A stretch of 24,834 bases of DNA from the NCBI GenBank assembly GCA_938009055.1, contig CALLIO010000135.1, positions 1 to 24,834 on the forward strand, written 5' to 3'. This document shows, in pieces, positions 7,077-14,651 of the stretch; positions within the stretch are counted from its first letter, which is position 1; each line of letters starts with the position of its first letter. The translations under genes and the position numbers were made by a program. The DNA comes from an uncultured Altererythrobacter sp. Lineage in GTDB: Bacteria > Pseudomonadota > Alphaproteobacteria > Sphingomonadales > Sphingomonadaceae. Under the pieces are notes generated by a model. It was given only the letters and a program-made list of their open reading frames with translations. It was not told the origin of the DNA and did no database searches.

Positions 7077-7811
7077 CTAATTATCCTCCAGCGCTTCCAC
7101 TGCTTCTTCTAGCGCAGACATTCTGTCCTCGCTGGTTTCGCCTTCCGCAGCCTCTTCGTCTTCGCCGCCCAGCTCTTCTGGCTCGATAGTTGGCGCGCTG
7201 CCTGCGTCTTCTTCAGTGGCGTCTTCATCGGCATCTTCGATCTCGCCGCCACCAAGCAGAGTGACAAGCCCCTGCAATTGCTGCGACATCACGCCATCAA
7301 CCGCTTTGGCAATGACAGGCACTTCGTAGCGCATATAGCCGCCGACAACATATTCCCAAACGATCTGGGTGCCGCCCTCCTCGCGCTCGCCCATCACAAT
7401 GGTAAGCGTGCCCGTCGCAGCTTCGCTTTGCAACGGTCCCAGCCCGCCGCTCATGCGCAAGACCTTTTCCGGAAAGGCTTGGATGACGCGCATATGCTCA
7501 ACGCTGCCTTCGAGCGTGATTTTCTCGGGATCGGGATTTTCGGGGATACGCTCGCAAAAGCAGCCGCCCGCTTGGGGCCGGATCATCATATTGGCAGAAT
7601 CGCCCGACCATGTGTGAGCAGAATTCCACCATTTACCCGGGCTAATCAGTGCCAGCCAAACCTCTTTGGGTGTGGCCTCAACCACCGCAGTGTCGCGCGT
7701 GACAAAGCCGCCATCATCTGCCTTCACCACTTTGGCAGCTACTGGCGAGGCGAAGCACAGGCCAAGACCCATGACGCAGCCCAGCAATGGCGCAGCAAAG
7801 CGGCTATTCAT
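7077..7811 (-). CDS. Exported SRPBCC/START-like protein with acidic tail
   Basis: The 244-aa product has a clear signal peptide (residues 1-26, cleavage after SPVAA). The mature part to about residue 190 has the pattern of SRPBCC (polyketide cyclase/START-like) helix-grip proteins: TRDTAVVEATPKEVWLALIS, a WW motif in GKWWNSAHTW, then alternating strands and a long C-terminal helix (VPVIAKAVDGVMSQQLQGLV). Residues 191-244 form a strongly acidic, Glu/Asp/Ala-rich tail ending in a short amphipathic helix. The start is supported by GGAGG 10 nt upstream. It lies 92 nt after adk. This fold usually holds a hydrophobic ligand, but no ligand or enzyme activity can be named from sequence. Confidence 0.75.
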   Translation of the reverse strand: MNSRFAAPLLGCVMGLGLCFASPVAAKVVKADDGGFVTRDTAVVEATPKEVWLALISPGKWWNSAHTWSGDSANMMIRPQAGGCFCERIPENPDPEKITLEGSVEHMRVIQAFPEKVLRMSGGLGPLQSEAATGTLTIVMGEREEGGTQIVWEYVVGGYMRYEVPVIAKAVDGVMSQQLQGLVTLLGGGEIEDADEDATEEDAGSAPTIEPEELGGEDEEAAEGETSEDRMSALEEAVEALEDN

Positions 7812-7903
7812 GACGAGCTTTCCTCCCTTGCCCCCAATTTCGAAAAAGAGCCTAGGCGAAGGAAGGCCGAGATAAAAGTATCAATGCGACAGCTTTTGCG
7901 CTG

Positions 7904-8551
7904 CTAGGCGCTCAAAATGTCCTCGATAAGGACAGTGACATCATCAATACCGGCCATACCATCAACGCGGGTGACAATGCCCCGCGCTTCATAGCCGGGC
8001 AGGATCGGCGCGGTTTCAGCGCGGTAAACGCCCATCCGCTTGCGCACGGTTTCCTCATTATCGTCGGGCCGGCGCTTGAACTCAGTTGAGTCGCAAGCAT
8101 CGCATACGCCCTCTTTCGACGGAGGATTGGCGGTGTCATGATAGAGAGCACCGCAATTGGCGCAAGAAAAGCGGCCGGTGATGCGTTCAACCAGCGCATC
8201 CTCATCAACCGCCAGCTCGACCACATGATCGAGCGTGCGCCCATGCTTCTCAAGCAATTTGTCGAGGATCGCAGCCTGCGCCTCTGTGCGCGGATAGCCA
8301 TCGAAGATCGCACCTGTGCCCGCATCAAGCGCGGCCAGATTGTCATCGATCAGATCGGAAACAATCTCGTCGGAGACTAGCTCGCCAGCATCCATCACTG
8401 CCTTGGCTTTAAGGCCAACCGGCGTTTTCGCTTTCACCGCCGCGCGCAGCATATCGCCAGTAGACAATTGCGTCATTCCGCGCCGTTCAACCAGACGTTC
8501 GCTTTGCGTGCCTTTGCCAGCACCCGGCGGTCCAAGAAGAATGATGTTCAT
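7904..8551 (-). CDS. adk: Adenylate kinase, zinc-LID type
   Basis: Adenylate kinase catalyses ATP + AMP = 2 ADP in the cytosol. The 215-aa length is that of the long bacterial form. The P-loop GPPGAGKGT is at residues 7-15, the AMP-binding segment STGDMLRAAV at 30-39, and FDGYPRT at 83-89. The LID (about 122-160) contains Cys130, Cys133, Cys150 and Cys153, arranged as two C-x2-C pairs that should bind structural zinc. It follows secY by 39 nt, the common secY-adk arrangement. Downstream, where rpsM is often found, are the three unrelated inserted genes. Confidence 0.97.
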   Translation of the reverse strand: MNIILLGPPGAGKGTQSERLVERRGMTQLSTGDMLRAAVKAKTPVGLKAKAVMDAGELVSDEIVSDLIDDNLAALDAGTGAIFDGYPRTEAQAAILDKLLEKHGRTLDHVVELAVDEDALVERITGRFSCANCGALYHDTANPPSKEGVCDACDSTEFKRRPDDNEETVRKRMGVYRAETAPILPGYEARGIVTRVDGMAGIDDVTVLIEDILSA

Positions 8552-8590
8552 GAGCTGGTCAAATCCCCCACAGATGGCTCACGCGCTTCT

Positions 8591-9955
8591 TTAGCGCTTG
8601 CGGCCCTTCAGTTTCGCTTTCTTGATGAGCCCGTCATATTGATGCGCGAGCAGGTGCGACTGGATCTGGCTAATCGTATCAACGGTCACGTTGACCACAA
8701 TCAGCAGGCTGGTGCCGCCAAGGAAGAGCGGAATACCGGTCTGCGCAATCATATATTCAGGCACCACGCAAACCACCGTCAGATAAATCGCGCCAACCAC
8801 GGTGATCCGGGTCAGGACGTAATCGAGGTAATCTGCTGTGCGTTTGCCCGGACGAATACCGGGAATGAAGCCGTTGTTCTTTTTCAAATTATCGGCTGTC
8901 TCTTCCGGATTGAAAACCACGGCCGTGTAGAAGAAGCAGAAGAAGATAATGCCCAGCGCATAGAGCGTCATATAGATCGGCTGACCATGCTGGAGATATT
9001 GGTTCAGCGTCACGATGATGCTGCCCGCTCCGCTTTCGGTATCCACCGAGGTGCCGGCAAACTGCGTAATCGTCAGCGGCAATAGCAACAGCGATGAAGC
9101 GAAAATCGGCGGGATCACCCCAGCGGTGTTGAGCTTCAAGGGCAGGTGCGAACGGTCGGCCTGCATCATGCCGCGCTGGGTCGCGCGCTTGGGATATTGG
9201 ATCAGCAAGCGGCGCTGCGCCCGCTCCATGAAAGAGATCAGCAAGATCAGCACGATGACCATCACGATAAAGGCGATGATGATGCCAGGAGCGATTGAGC
9301 CTGTGCGCCCGCCTTCGAAAAGGTTGGAAGCAAAGGTCGGGAACTGGGCAACAATGCCCGCCATAATGATCAGCGATACGCCATTGCCGATGCCGCGCGC
9401 AGTGATCTGCTCACCCAGCCACAGCAGGAACATGGTGCCGCCCACAAGACTGATGACCGCGCCAATGCGGAACATATAGCCCGGGTCAACCACGGCTTGC
9501 ACGCCGGCGGAATTGGCAAAGCTTTCAAGCCCTACGGCGAGAAAATAGCCTTGGATGGTGCATAGGAACACCGTGCCATAACGCGTATATTGGTTGAGCT
9601 TTTGCCGCCCGGTCGCGCCCTCTTTCTTCAGCGCGGCCAGCGTTGGGTGCAAGGCTGCTGCCATCTGCACCACAATCGACGCGGTGATATAGGGCATCAC
9701 GCCCAGCGCGATCAGGCTCATGCGTTCCAGCGAACCGCCGGTAAACATCGAGAACATATCGAAGATACCGCCGCCGAGCTGATCGGCAAGCTGCGACACG
9801 CCCAGCGGGTTAATTCCCGGCAGCGGCACGAAGCTCAAAAAGCGGAATACGATCAGCACACCGACAGTGAACCAGATACGCTGGCGCAGCTCGGTCGCTT
9901 GGCTGAAATTGGCGAGGCTCAAATTGCTCGCAACTGAATCGGCGCGTGATGCCAT
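8591..9955 (-). CDS. secY: Preprotein translocase subunit SecY
   Basis: SecY is the channel-forming subunit of the inner-membrane Sec translocon. The 454-aa product has about ten hydrophobic segments. TM1 is near 26-46 (RIWFTVGVLIVFRFLSFVPL) and is followed by the plug region (GGGIFDMFSMFTGGSLERMS). VMPYITASIVVQMAAA lies in TM2, and a conserved cytoplasmic loop carries NPEETADNLKKNNGFIPGIR and PGKRTADYLDYVLTRIT, which contact the ribosome and SecA. It lies 106 nt after rplO; that spacer holds only a small GCCGC/GCGGC hairpin and no terminator. Confidence 0.98.
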   Translation of the reverse strand: MASRADSVASNLSLANFSQATELRQRIWFTVGVLIVFRFLSFVPLPGINPLGVSQLADQLGGGIFDMFSMFTGGSLERMSLIALGVMPYITASIVVQMAAALHPTLAALKKEGATGRQKLNQYTRYGTVFLCTIQGYFLAVGLESFANSAGVQAVVDPGYMFRIGAVISLVGGTMFLLWLGEQITARGIGNGVSLIIMAGIVAQFPTFASNLFEGGRTGSIAPGIIIAFIVMVIVLILLISFMERAQRRLLIQYPKRATQRGMMQADRSHLPLKLNTAGVIPPIFASSLLLLPLTITQFAGTSVDTESGAGSIIVTLNQYLQHGQPIYMTLYALGIIFFCFFYTAVVFNPEETADNLKKNNGFIPGIRPGKRTADYLDYVLTRITVVGAIYLTVVCVVPEYMIAQTGIPLFLGGTSLLIVVNVTVDTISQIQSHLLAHQYDGLIKKAKLKGRKR

Positions 9956-10061
9956 TATCCGTCCATTAATCCCTTGTTGGGTGCCGCATGTCGCGGCTCA
10001 GACAGGTTAGATAGGGAGCGTAAGGCCCGATGTCGAACCCCTGCCCCCTATTCTTTCACGA

Positions 10062-10595
10062 TCAATCGGCTTTTTTGTCCGATTTAGCGGCTTTTTTCGC
10101 CTTCGCAGGCTTTTCCTCAGCCGTTTCGGCTTTGGGCTTGGCGGTTACTTCAACGCTGCCGCCAGCTTTCTCAACCGCAGCAATCGCGCCCTTGGTTGCG
10201 CCAGCCACGACGAATTTCGCTTTGGCTGTGATTTCACCCTTGCCCAGCAGACGGATACCGTCCTTGCCGCCACGTGCGAGACCGCAAGCGCGCAGAGCTT
10301 CTTCGGTGATGTCTTTTTTGCCGTCGAGCTTCTTGGCATCGATCCATTTTTGGACCATGCCAATGTTCACCTCAGCAAAGTCTTTGCCGAAGGGGTTGTT
10401 GAAGCCGCGCTTTGGAAGACGCATGTGAAGCGGCATCTGACCGCCGCCAAAACCGTTGATCGAAACACCGCTACGGCTTTTCTGACCTTTTTGTCCGCGT
10501 GCAGCGGTCTTACCCTTGCCCGAGCCAATGCCACGGCCTTTGCGGAAACGGGGACGGCGCGCGCCGTCATTATCGCGGATATCTGTCAGTTTCAT
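10062..10595 (-). CDS. rplO: 50S ribosomal protein L15 with Lys/Ala-rich C-terminal tail
   Basis: L15 assembles late in the large subunit. The start at 10595 (MKLTDIRDNDGARRPRFRKG) is chosen because it matches the family N-terminus; an upstream in-frame ATG at 10706 would overlap rpmD and has no homology value. The 177-aa product contains the Gly/Arg-rich GRGIGSGKGKTAARGQKGQK and the GFGGGQMPLHMRLPKRGF core. It is about 33 residues longer than E. coli L15 (144 aa), mainly through a charged tail of about 26 residues (AKPKAETAEEKPAKAKKAAK and onward). It lies 73 nt after rpmD, across a stable hairpin. Confidence 0.97.
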   Translation of the reverse strand: MKLTDIRDNDGARRPRFRKGRGIGSGKGKTAARGQKGQKSRSGVSINGFGGGQMPLHMRLPKRGFNNPFGKDFAEVNIGMVQKWIDAKKLDGKKDITEEALRACGLARGGKDGIRLLGKGEITAKAKFVVAGATKGAIAAVEKAGGSVEVTAKPKAETAEEKPAKAKKAAKSDKKAD

Positions 10596-10636
10596 AGTTT
10601 GCACTCGCTTTCGCTTTTCTTCGCGCTGAAAGGAAA

Positions 10637-10660
10637 GGCGCCCCCAAATGCGGGAGCGCC
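10637..10660 (-). other. GC-rich hairpin between rpmD and rplO
   Basis: In the mRNA GGCGCTCCC (10660-10652) pairs with GGGGGCGCC (10645-10637). That is nine base pairs, including one U-G, closing a GCATTT loop. It is followed by TTTCCTTT, a broken U-tract. It could act as a partial attenuator or a processing site that sets the rplO/secY level relative to upstream genes. It is too weak to call a full terminator. Confidence 0.45.
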
Positions 10661-10668
10661 CAATTCGT

Positions 10669-10845
10669 TTAGTCGACCACTTCAACCAGATGCGGGATTT
10701 TGGCAACCGCGCCGCGCACCTCGGGGGTGTCTTTGCGGGTCACAACTTTGTGCATCTTGTTGAGCCCCAGACCGATCAGGATCTGGCGCTGCTTTTCGTG
10801 ACGACGGATCGGTGAACCGATCTGTTTGATTGTGATCGTAGCCAT
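10669..10845 (-). CDS. rpmD: 50S ribosomal protein L30
   Basis: This small gene encodes 58 aa: it begins MATITIKQIGSPIRRHEKQR, continues with QILIGLGLNKMHKVVTRKDT and ends PHLVEVVD. That is a complete bacterial L30 of normal length (E. coli 59 aa), with the conserved LGLNKM and RKDTPEVRG motifs. It lies 6 nt after rpsE and upstream of rplO, the standard rpsE-rpmD-rplO order. The start ATG at 10845 and stop TAA at 10669 were read directly from the sequence. Confidence 0.96.
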   Translation of the reverse strand: MATITIKQIGSPIRRHEKQRQILIGLGLNKMHKVVTRKDTPEVRGAVAKIPHLVEVVD

Positions 10846-10851
10846 CTGGCC

Positions 10852-11688
10852 TTACTCCACTAGAGCGGCAGCATCGGCTTCCGCTTCGGTTTCATTCGCG
10901 CCGCCACGACCCAAAAGGTCAGCGACTTTCTTACCGCGACGCTGGGCAACCGACTTCGGCGAAGTCTGGTTCTCAAGCGCGTTAAAAGTGGCGCGGATCA
11001 TGTTGTATGGGTTGGAGGTGCCGACCGATTTGGTCACAACGTCTGCAACGCCAAGGCTTTCAAACACGGCACGCATCGGGCCACCGGCAATGATACCAGT
11101 TCCAGGAGGCGCTGTGCGAATGGTGACCTTGCCTGCACCGAAACGTCCGTTGACGTCATGGTGAAGCGTGCGGCCTTCTTTCAAAGGAACGCGGATCATT
11201 TTCTTGCGAGCTGCTGCTGTTGCCTTGGTAATCGCCTCGGGCACTTCGCGCGCCTTGCCGTGGCCGAAACCTACGCGGCCAGAACCATCGCCAACGACGA
11301 CGAGTGCTGCAAAGCCGAAGCGCTTACCGCCCTTAACCGTTTTCGAAACGCGGTTGATGTGAACGAGTTTCTCGATGATGCCATCATCTTCTTCCTCGCG
11401 GCGACCACGGCCACCGTCACGTCCGCGTCCACGGCCCTTGCCGCCGCCATCACGGCCACCACGACCACGGTTGTTACCGCGACCTTGACCTTCACGGCCC
11501 TGTGGTTTGTCCGCTGGCTTCTCAGCTGCAGGGGCAGCCGCTTCTTCAGCTTTCGCTTCGGGAGCCGGAGCTTCCTCAGCAGGAGCCGCTTCAGCCTTGG
11601 TTTCCTCAGCTTTCGCCTCAGGAGCCGCAGCTTCTGACGTTTTGGCTTCTTCTACCGGAGCGTCTTCAGTTTTCTTCTCATCAGCCAT
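10852..11688 (-). CDS. rpsE: 30S ribosomal protein S5 with a ~100-residue N-terminal extension
   Basis: S5 is a small-subunit protein important for decoding accuracy. The product is 278 aa against 167 in E. coli. The canonical core starts near residue 100 (EDDGIIEKLVHINRVSKTVK) and includes GDGSGRVGFGHGKAREVPEA and APPGTGIIAGGPMRAVFE, both typical S5 motifs. Residues 1-62 are Ala/Glu/Pro-rich with repeated PEAKAEE units, and 63-97 are Gly/Arg-rich (RGRGGRDGGGKGRGRGRDGG). Both parts should be disordered. A short acidic C-terminal tail is also present. The start at 11688 lies 2 nt from the rplR stop, and the frame stays open and in the same composition throughout, so the extension seems genuine. 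Confidence 0.95.
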   Translation of the reverse strand: MADEKKTEDAPVEEAKTSEAAAPEAKAEETKAEAAPAEEAPAPEAKAEEAAAPAAEKPADKPQGREGQGRGNNRGRGGRDGGGKGRGRGRDGGRGRREEEDDGIIEKLVHINRVSKTVKGGKRFGFAALVVVGDGSGRVGFGHGKAREVPEAITKATAAARKKMIRVPLKEGRTLHHDVNGRFGAGKVTIRTAPPGTGIIAGGPMRAVFESLGVADVVTKSVGTSNPYNMIRATFNALENQTSPKSVAQRRGKKVADLLGRGGANETEAEADAAALVE

Positions 11689-11690
11689 AA

Positions 11691-12035
11691 TCAGAACTCC
11701 AGCCCGCCTTCACGAGCGGCATCGGCCAGCGCCTTCACGCGGCCATGGAAAAGGAACCCGCCGCGATCAAACACAACGGTCGTCACGCCAGCTTTTTTCG
11801 CAGCAGCGGCAATATCCTTGCCCACTTGGCTGGCAGCATCGACATTTGCGCCCGATGACTTACCGCCGAGCGTGGATGCTGCGGCAACAGTGCGGCCATC
11901 ATCATCATTGATGATCTGGGCATAGATGTGACGGCCAGTGCGATGCACCGACAGACGCGGCTTGCCACCAGCGCGATTGCGCAATGCCGTGCGGACACGG
12001 CGGCGGCGGCGTTCAAAGAGAGAGAGCTTTGCCAT
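11691..12035 (-). CDS. rplR: 50S ribosomal protein L18
   Basis: L18 binds 5S rRNA in the central protuberance. The start at 12035 (MAKLSLFERRRRRVRTALRN) matches the family; an in-frame ATG at 12074 would overlap rplF and is rejected. The 114-aa product keeps GKPRLSVHRTGRHIYAQIIN and the C-terminal VVFDRGGFLFHGRVKALADA with AAREGGLEF. It starts 1 nt after the rplF stop, so translational coupling is likely. Confidence 0.97.
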   Translation of the reverse strand: MAKLSLFERRRRRVRTALRNRAGGKPRLSVHRTGRHIYAQIINDDDGRTVAAASTLGGKSSGANVDAASQVGKDIAAAAKKAGVTTVVFDRGGFLFHGRVKALADAAREGGLEF

Positions 12036-12036
12036 C

Positions 12037-12570
12037 TTACTTCTTCTTCCCTTCCTTGCGGAAGACATATTCACCGCGGTATTTGATACCCTTGCCCTTG
12101 TAAGGCTCAGGCTTGCGCCAGCGGCGGATTTCAGCAGCGAACTGCCCTACTGCCTGCTTGTCGCTACCGCTGACTTCGACCGTGGTTTGATCCGGCGTTT
12201 TCACTTCAAGGCCATCCGGCACGGGAAGATTGACGTCGTGACTGAAACCAAGCTGGAGGTTCAAGGTCTTGCCCTGCGCCTTGGCACGATAACCAACACC
12301 GGAGATTTCCAAAGTCTTGGAGAACCCATCGGTTACGCCTTCGACAAGGTTCGCAACCAGCGTGCGCTGCATACCCCAGAACGAGCGTGCTTGCTTCGTG
12401 TCATTGGCAGGATTGATCGAGATTTCCTCGCCTTCGACCTTGTAGTCGATAAGGTCGGAAAGCCCCATGGAAAGTTCGCCCTTGGGCCCTTTCACGGTCA
12501 GCTTGCCTTCGTTGATTGTGGCCGTCACCCCAGCAGGGATCGCCACAGCTCTTTTACCAATGCGGCTCAT
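12037..12570 (-). CDS. rplF: 50S ribosomal protein L6
   Basis: L6 sits near the factor-binding site of the large subunit. It is 177 aa, the same as E. coli. It begins MSRIGKRAVAIPAGVTATIN, has VTVKGPKGEL-type strand repeats in two similar domains, and the C-terminal signature PEPYKGKGIKYRGEYVFRKE. Its ATG shares one base with the rpsH stop (TGATG), which indicates tight translational coupling. Confidence 0.98.
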   Translation of the reverse strand: MSRIGKRAVAIPAGVTATINEGKLTVKGPKGELSMGLSDLIDYKVEGEEISINPANDTKQARSFWGMQRTLVANLVEGVTDGFSKTLEISGVGYRAKAQGKTLNLQLGFSHDVNLPVPDGLEVKTPDQTTVEVSGSDKQAVGQFAAEIRRWRKPEPYKGKGIKYRGEYVFRKEGKKK

Positions 12571-12965
12571 CAGAAGACCTCCGCCAGCACTTCGCCGCCG
12601 ACGTTTTCTTGCCGCGCTTCATTGTCCGAGAGGACACCGCGCGGGGTCGAGACGATGGTGATGCCAAGGCCGTTGCGCACAGTCGGGAGCTCTTTCGAGC
12701 CCGAATAGACGCGGCGGCCAGGCTTGGATACGCGGGCAACGTGCTTGATAGCCGGTTCGCCCTCGAAATATTTGAGTTCAATCCGCAGTGCAGCGTGCTT
12801 GCCGCTGTCATCCGACGAATAGCCACGGATGTAGCCTTCGCGCTGGAGAACCTCGAGCACACTTGCGCGCAATTTGGACGCAGGTGAGAGGACAGAGTCC
12901 ATCTTTGCCTGCTGACCGTTGCGGATACGGGTGAGCATATCACCCAGGGGATCTGTCATAGCCAT
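12570..12965 (-). CDS. rpsH: 30S ribosomal protein S8
   Basis: S8 binds 16S rRNA in the central domain; in E. coli it is the translational autoregulator of the spc operon. It is 131 aa. The N-terminus MAMTDPLGDMLTRIRNGQQA and the C-terminal signature STPRGVLSDNEARQENVGGE are intact. It lies 11 nt after rpsN and overlaps rplF by 1 nt. I did not identify an S8-binding mimic near rplE in this window. Confidence 0.98.
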   Translation of the reverse strand: MAMTDPLGDMLTRIRNGQQAKMDSVLSPASKLRASVLEVLQREGYIRGYSSDDSGKHAALRIELKYFEGEPAIKHVARVSKPGRRVYSGSKELPTVRNGLGITIVSTPRGVLSDNEARQENVGGEVLAEVF

Positions 12966-12976
12966 AGTCTAATCCC

Positions 12977-13282
12977 TCACCAGCTCGACTTCGTGACGCC
13001 GGGAATCATGCCGCGATTGGCAAGATTGCGCAGCTCAATCCGGTTGAGGCCGAACTTGCGGTAATAGCCGCGTGGGCGGCCGGTTGTGGCACAGCGGTTG
13101 CGCACGCGAGTTGGGTTCGCATTGCGGGGAAGCTCGGCCATTTTGAGGCGCGCGATCAAACGCTCGCTCTCATCAAGGCTATCGTCATCCGCAATCGCTT
13201 TCAGCTTCGCGTATTTCGCTGCATATTTCTTGACGAGCTTCTTGCGACGCTCGTTTTTGTTAATGGAACTCAGTTTCGCCAT
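12977..13282 (-). CDS. rpsN: 30S ribosomal protein S14, zinc-independent form
   Basis: S14 is a small-subunit head protein. It is 101 aa, the long (C-minus) type. Only one Cys is seen (NRCATTGRPRGYYRKFGLNR), so the four-cysteine zinc site of the short form is absent. The C-terminus RIELRNLANRGMIPGVTKSS is canonical. It sits between rplE (44 nt) and rpsH (11 nt), the standard spc order. Confidence 0.98.
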   Translation of the reverse strand: MAKLSSINKNERRKKLVKKYAAKYAKLKAIADDDSLDESERLIARLKMAELPRNANPTRVRNRCATTGRPRGYYRKFGLNRIELRNLANRGMIPGVTKSSW

Positions 13283-13326
13283 TGGACTTAAGCTCTCTTA
13301 CCTTTTCGTTTCTGTCATGAGACGGC

Positions 13327-13905
13327 TTACGCCGCCTCTTTCTCAGCGGCTTCATCAGCCGGGAATGGGAAGCCGAAGAGACGCAGCAATTCGCGCGCTT
13401 CTTCGTCGGTTTTCGCAGTGGTGGTCACGATGATATCCATCCCGCGAACCTTGTCGATCTTGTCATAGCTGATCTCTGGAAAGACGATCTGCTCTTTAAG
13501 ACCCATTGCGTAATTGCCACGGCCATCGAACGACTTCGGGTTGAGACCACGAAAGTCACGAATACGAGGCATGGCAATTGTCACCAAACGATCCATGAAT
13601 TCGAACATGCGATCACGGCGCAAGGTGACCTTGCAACCAATTGGCATGCCTTCGCGCAGTTTAAACTGGGCGATCGACTTCTTGGCTTTGGTGATGACGG
13701 GTTTTTGACCCGCGATCAGTGCCATTTCTTCAGCCGCTGTTGCGACCTTCTTCTTGTCCTGGCTCGCTTCGCCCACACCCATATTGAGTGTGACCTTTTC
13801 AAGCTTCGGAACTTCCATCGCGTTCTTATAGCCGAACTTCTCGGTCATCGCTTTGGCGATTTCCGCAGCATATTTGGCTTTGAGGCGTGGGGCATAATCA
13901 GCCAT
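13327..13905 (-). CDS. rplE: 50S ribosomal protein L5
   Basis: L5 binds 5S rRNA and contacts P-site tRNA. The 192-aa product has the L5 signature LEKVTLNMGVGEASQDKKKV, then KPVITKAKKSIAQFKLREGM and IPFPEISYDKIDKVRGMD-type sequence (VFPEISYDKIDKVRGMDI). It is about 13 residues longer than E. coli L5, at both ends. Its start overlaps the rplX coding end by 8 nt, which implies translational coupling. Confidence 0.98.
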   Translation of the reverse strand: MADYAPRLKAKYAAEIAKAMTEKFGYKNAMEVPKLEKVTLNMGVGEASQDKKKVATAAEEMALIAGQKPVITKAKKSIAQFKLREGMPIGCKVTLRRDRMFEFMDRLVTIAMPRIRDFRGLNPKSFDGRGNYAMGLKEQIVFPEISYDKIDKVRGMDIIVTTTAKTDEEARELLRLFGFPFPADEAAEKEAA

Positions 13906-14218
13906 CGATAGTCTCCCCCGATTTCACAGCAATGCGCACCGATTTGCCGTCCTTGTTCTTTTCGATCCGGACGCGGGTGGGCTTGCCATCCTTAGGATCA
14001 GCAACAGCAACCTTTGAAATGTCCATCGGAGCCGGGAACCGGTCGATACCACCTTGCGGGTTTTGCTGGCTGGGCTTGCGGTGACGGGCTGCAACATTGA
14101 TGCCTTCGACGATCACTTTGCCGTCTTTGGGCATCACTTTTTCAACGGTACCGGTGCGGCCCTTGTCCTTGCCGGACAGAACAACAACGCTGTCACCCTT
14201 TTTGATCTTAGCAGCCAT
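13898..14218 (-). CDS. rplX: 50S ribosomal protein L24
   Basis: L24 initiates large-subunit assembly. It is 106 aa. The KOW motif is at the N-terminus (KKGDSVVVLSGKDKGRTGTV), followed by VEGINVAARHRKPSQ and QGGIDRFPAPMDISKVAV, all typical. It begins 2 nt after rplN and overlaps rplE by 8 nt. Confidence 0.98.
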   Translation of the reverse strand: MAAKIKKGDSVVVLSGKDKGRTGTVEKVMPKDGKVIVEGINVAARHRKPSQQNPQGGIDRFPAPMDISKVAVADPKDGKPTRVRIEKNKDGKSVRIAVKSGETIDG

Positions 14219-14220
14219 GA

Positions 14221-14589
14221 TTACAGCACCTCCGGCGCGAGCGAGATGATCTTCATAAAGCCGCGGCCACGCAATTCGCGGACCACTGGGCCAAAGATAC
14301 GAGTGCCGATCGGCTCTTCGCTCTTATTCACGAGAACAGCCGCATTGCTATCGAAGCGAATGACGCTGCCATCCTGGCGACGAACTTCCTTGCGGGTGCG
14401 CACGATGACAGCGCGATGAACATCGCCCTTTTTCACCTTTGCGCGCGGCTGAGCTTCCTTGACGGAAACCACGATCACGTCGCCAACGGAGGCAAACCGG
14501 CGCTTCGACCCGCCCAGCACTTTAATGCACTGGACGCGCTTTGCGCCGCTATTATCCGCGACTTCGAGATTGGATTGCATCTGGATCAT
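14221..14589 (-). CDS. rplN: 50S ribosomal protein L14
   Basis: L14 lies at the subunit interface and contacts the 30S. It is 122 aa, the usual length. It begins MIQMQSNLEVADNSGAKRVQ and contains CIKVLGGSKRRFASVGDVIV and the C-terminal FGPVVRELRGRGFMKIISLA motif. A 62-nt spacer separates it from rpsQ, one of the longer gaps in the spc block, in which I see no terminator or convincing promoter. Confidence 0.98.
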   Translation of the reverse strand: MIQMQSNLEVADNSGAKRVQCIKVLGGSKRRFASVGDVIVVSVKEAQPRAKVKKGDVHRAVIVRTRKEVRRQDGSVIRFDSNAAVLVNKSEEPIGTRIFGPVVRELRGRGFMKIISLAPEVL

Positions 14590-14651
14590 TGATCCGGTTC
14601 CTTCTCATTGGCTTGCCGGTACTCGTCCGGCAGTTCCTAAGTCCTAACTAA

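Noticed and set aside
10596..10706. In-frame upstream ATG extending rplO by 37 residues
   Set aside because: The extension overlaps rpmD out of frame, crosses the hairpin and has no resemblance to L15. The family N-terminus begins at 10595.
13309..13320. TTTCTGTCATGA, matching 12 nt of the 20-bp palindrome at 1173-1192
   Set aside because: Only slightly more than one half-site matches, the symmetric arm is lost, and it lies in the rpsN-rplE spacer with no promoter nearby. A chance match is more likely than a second operator.
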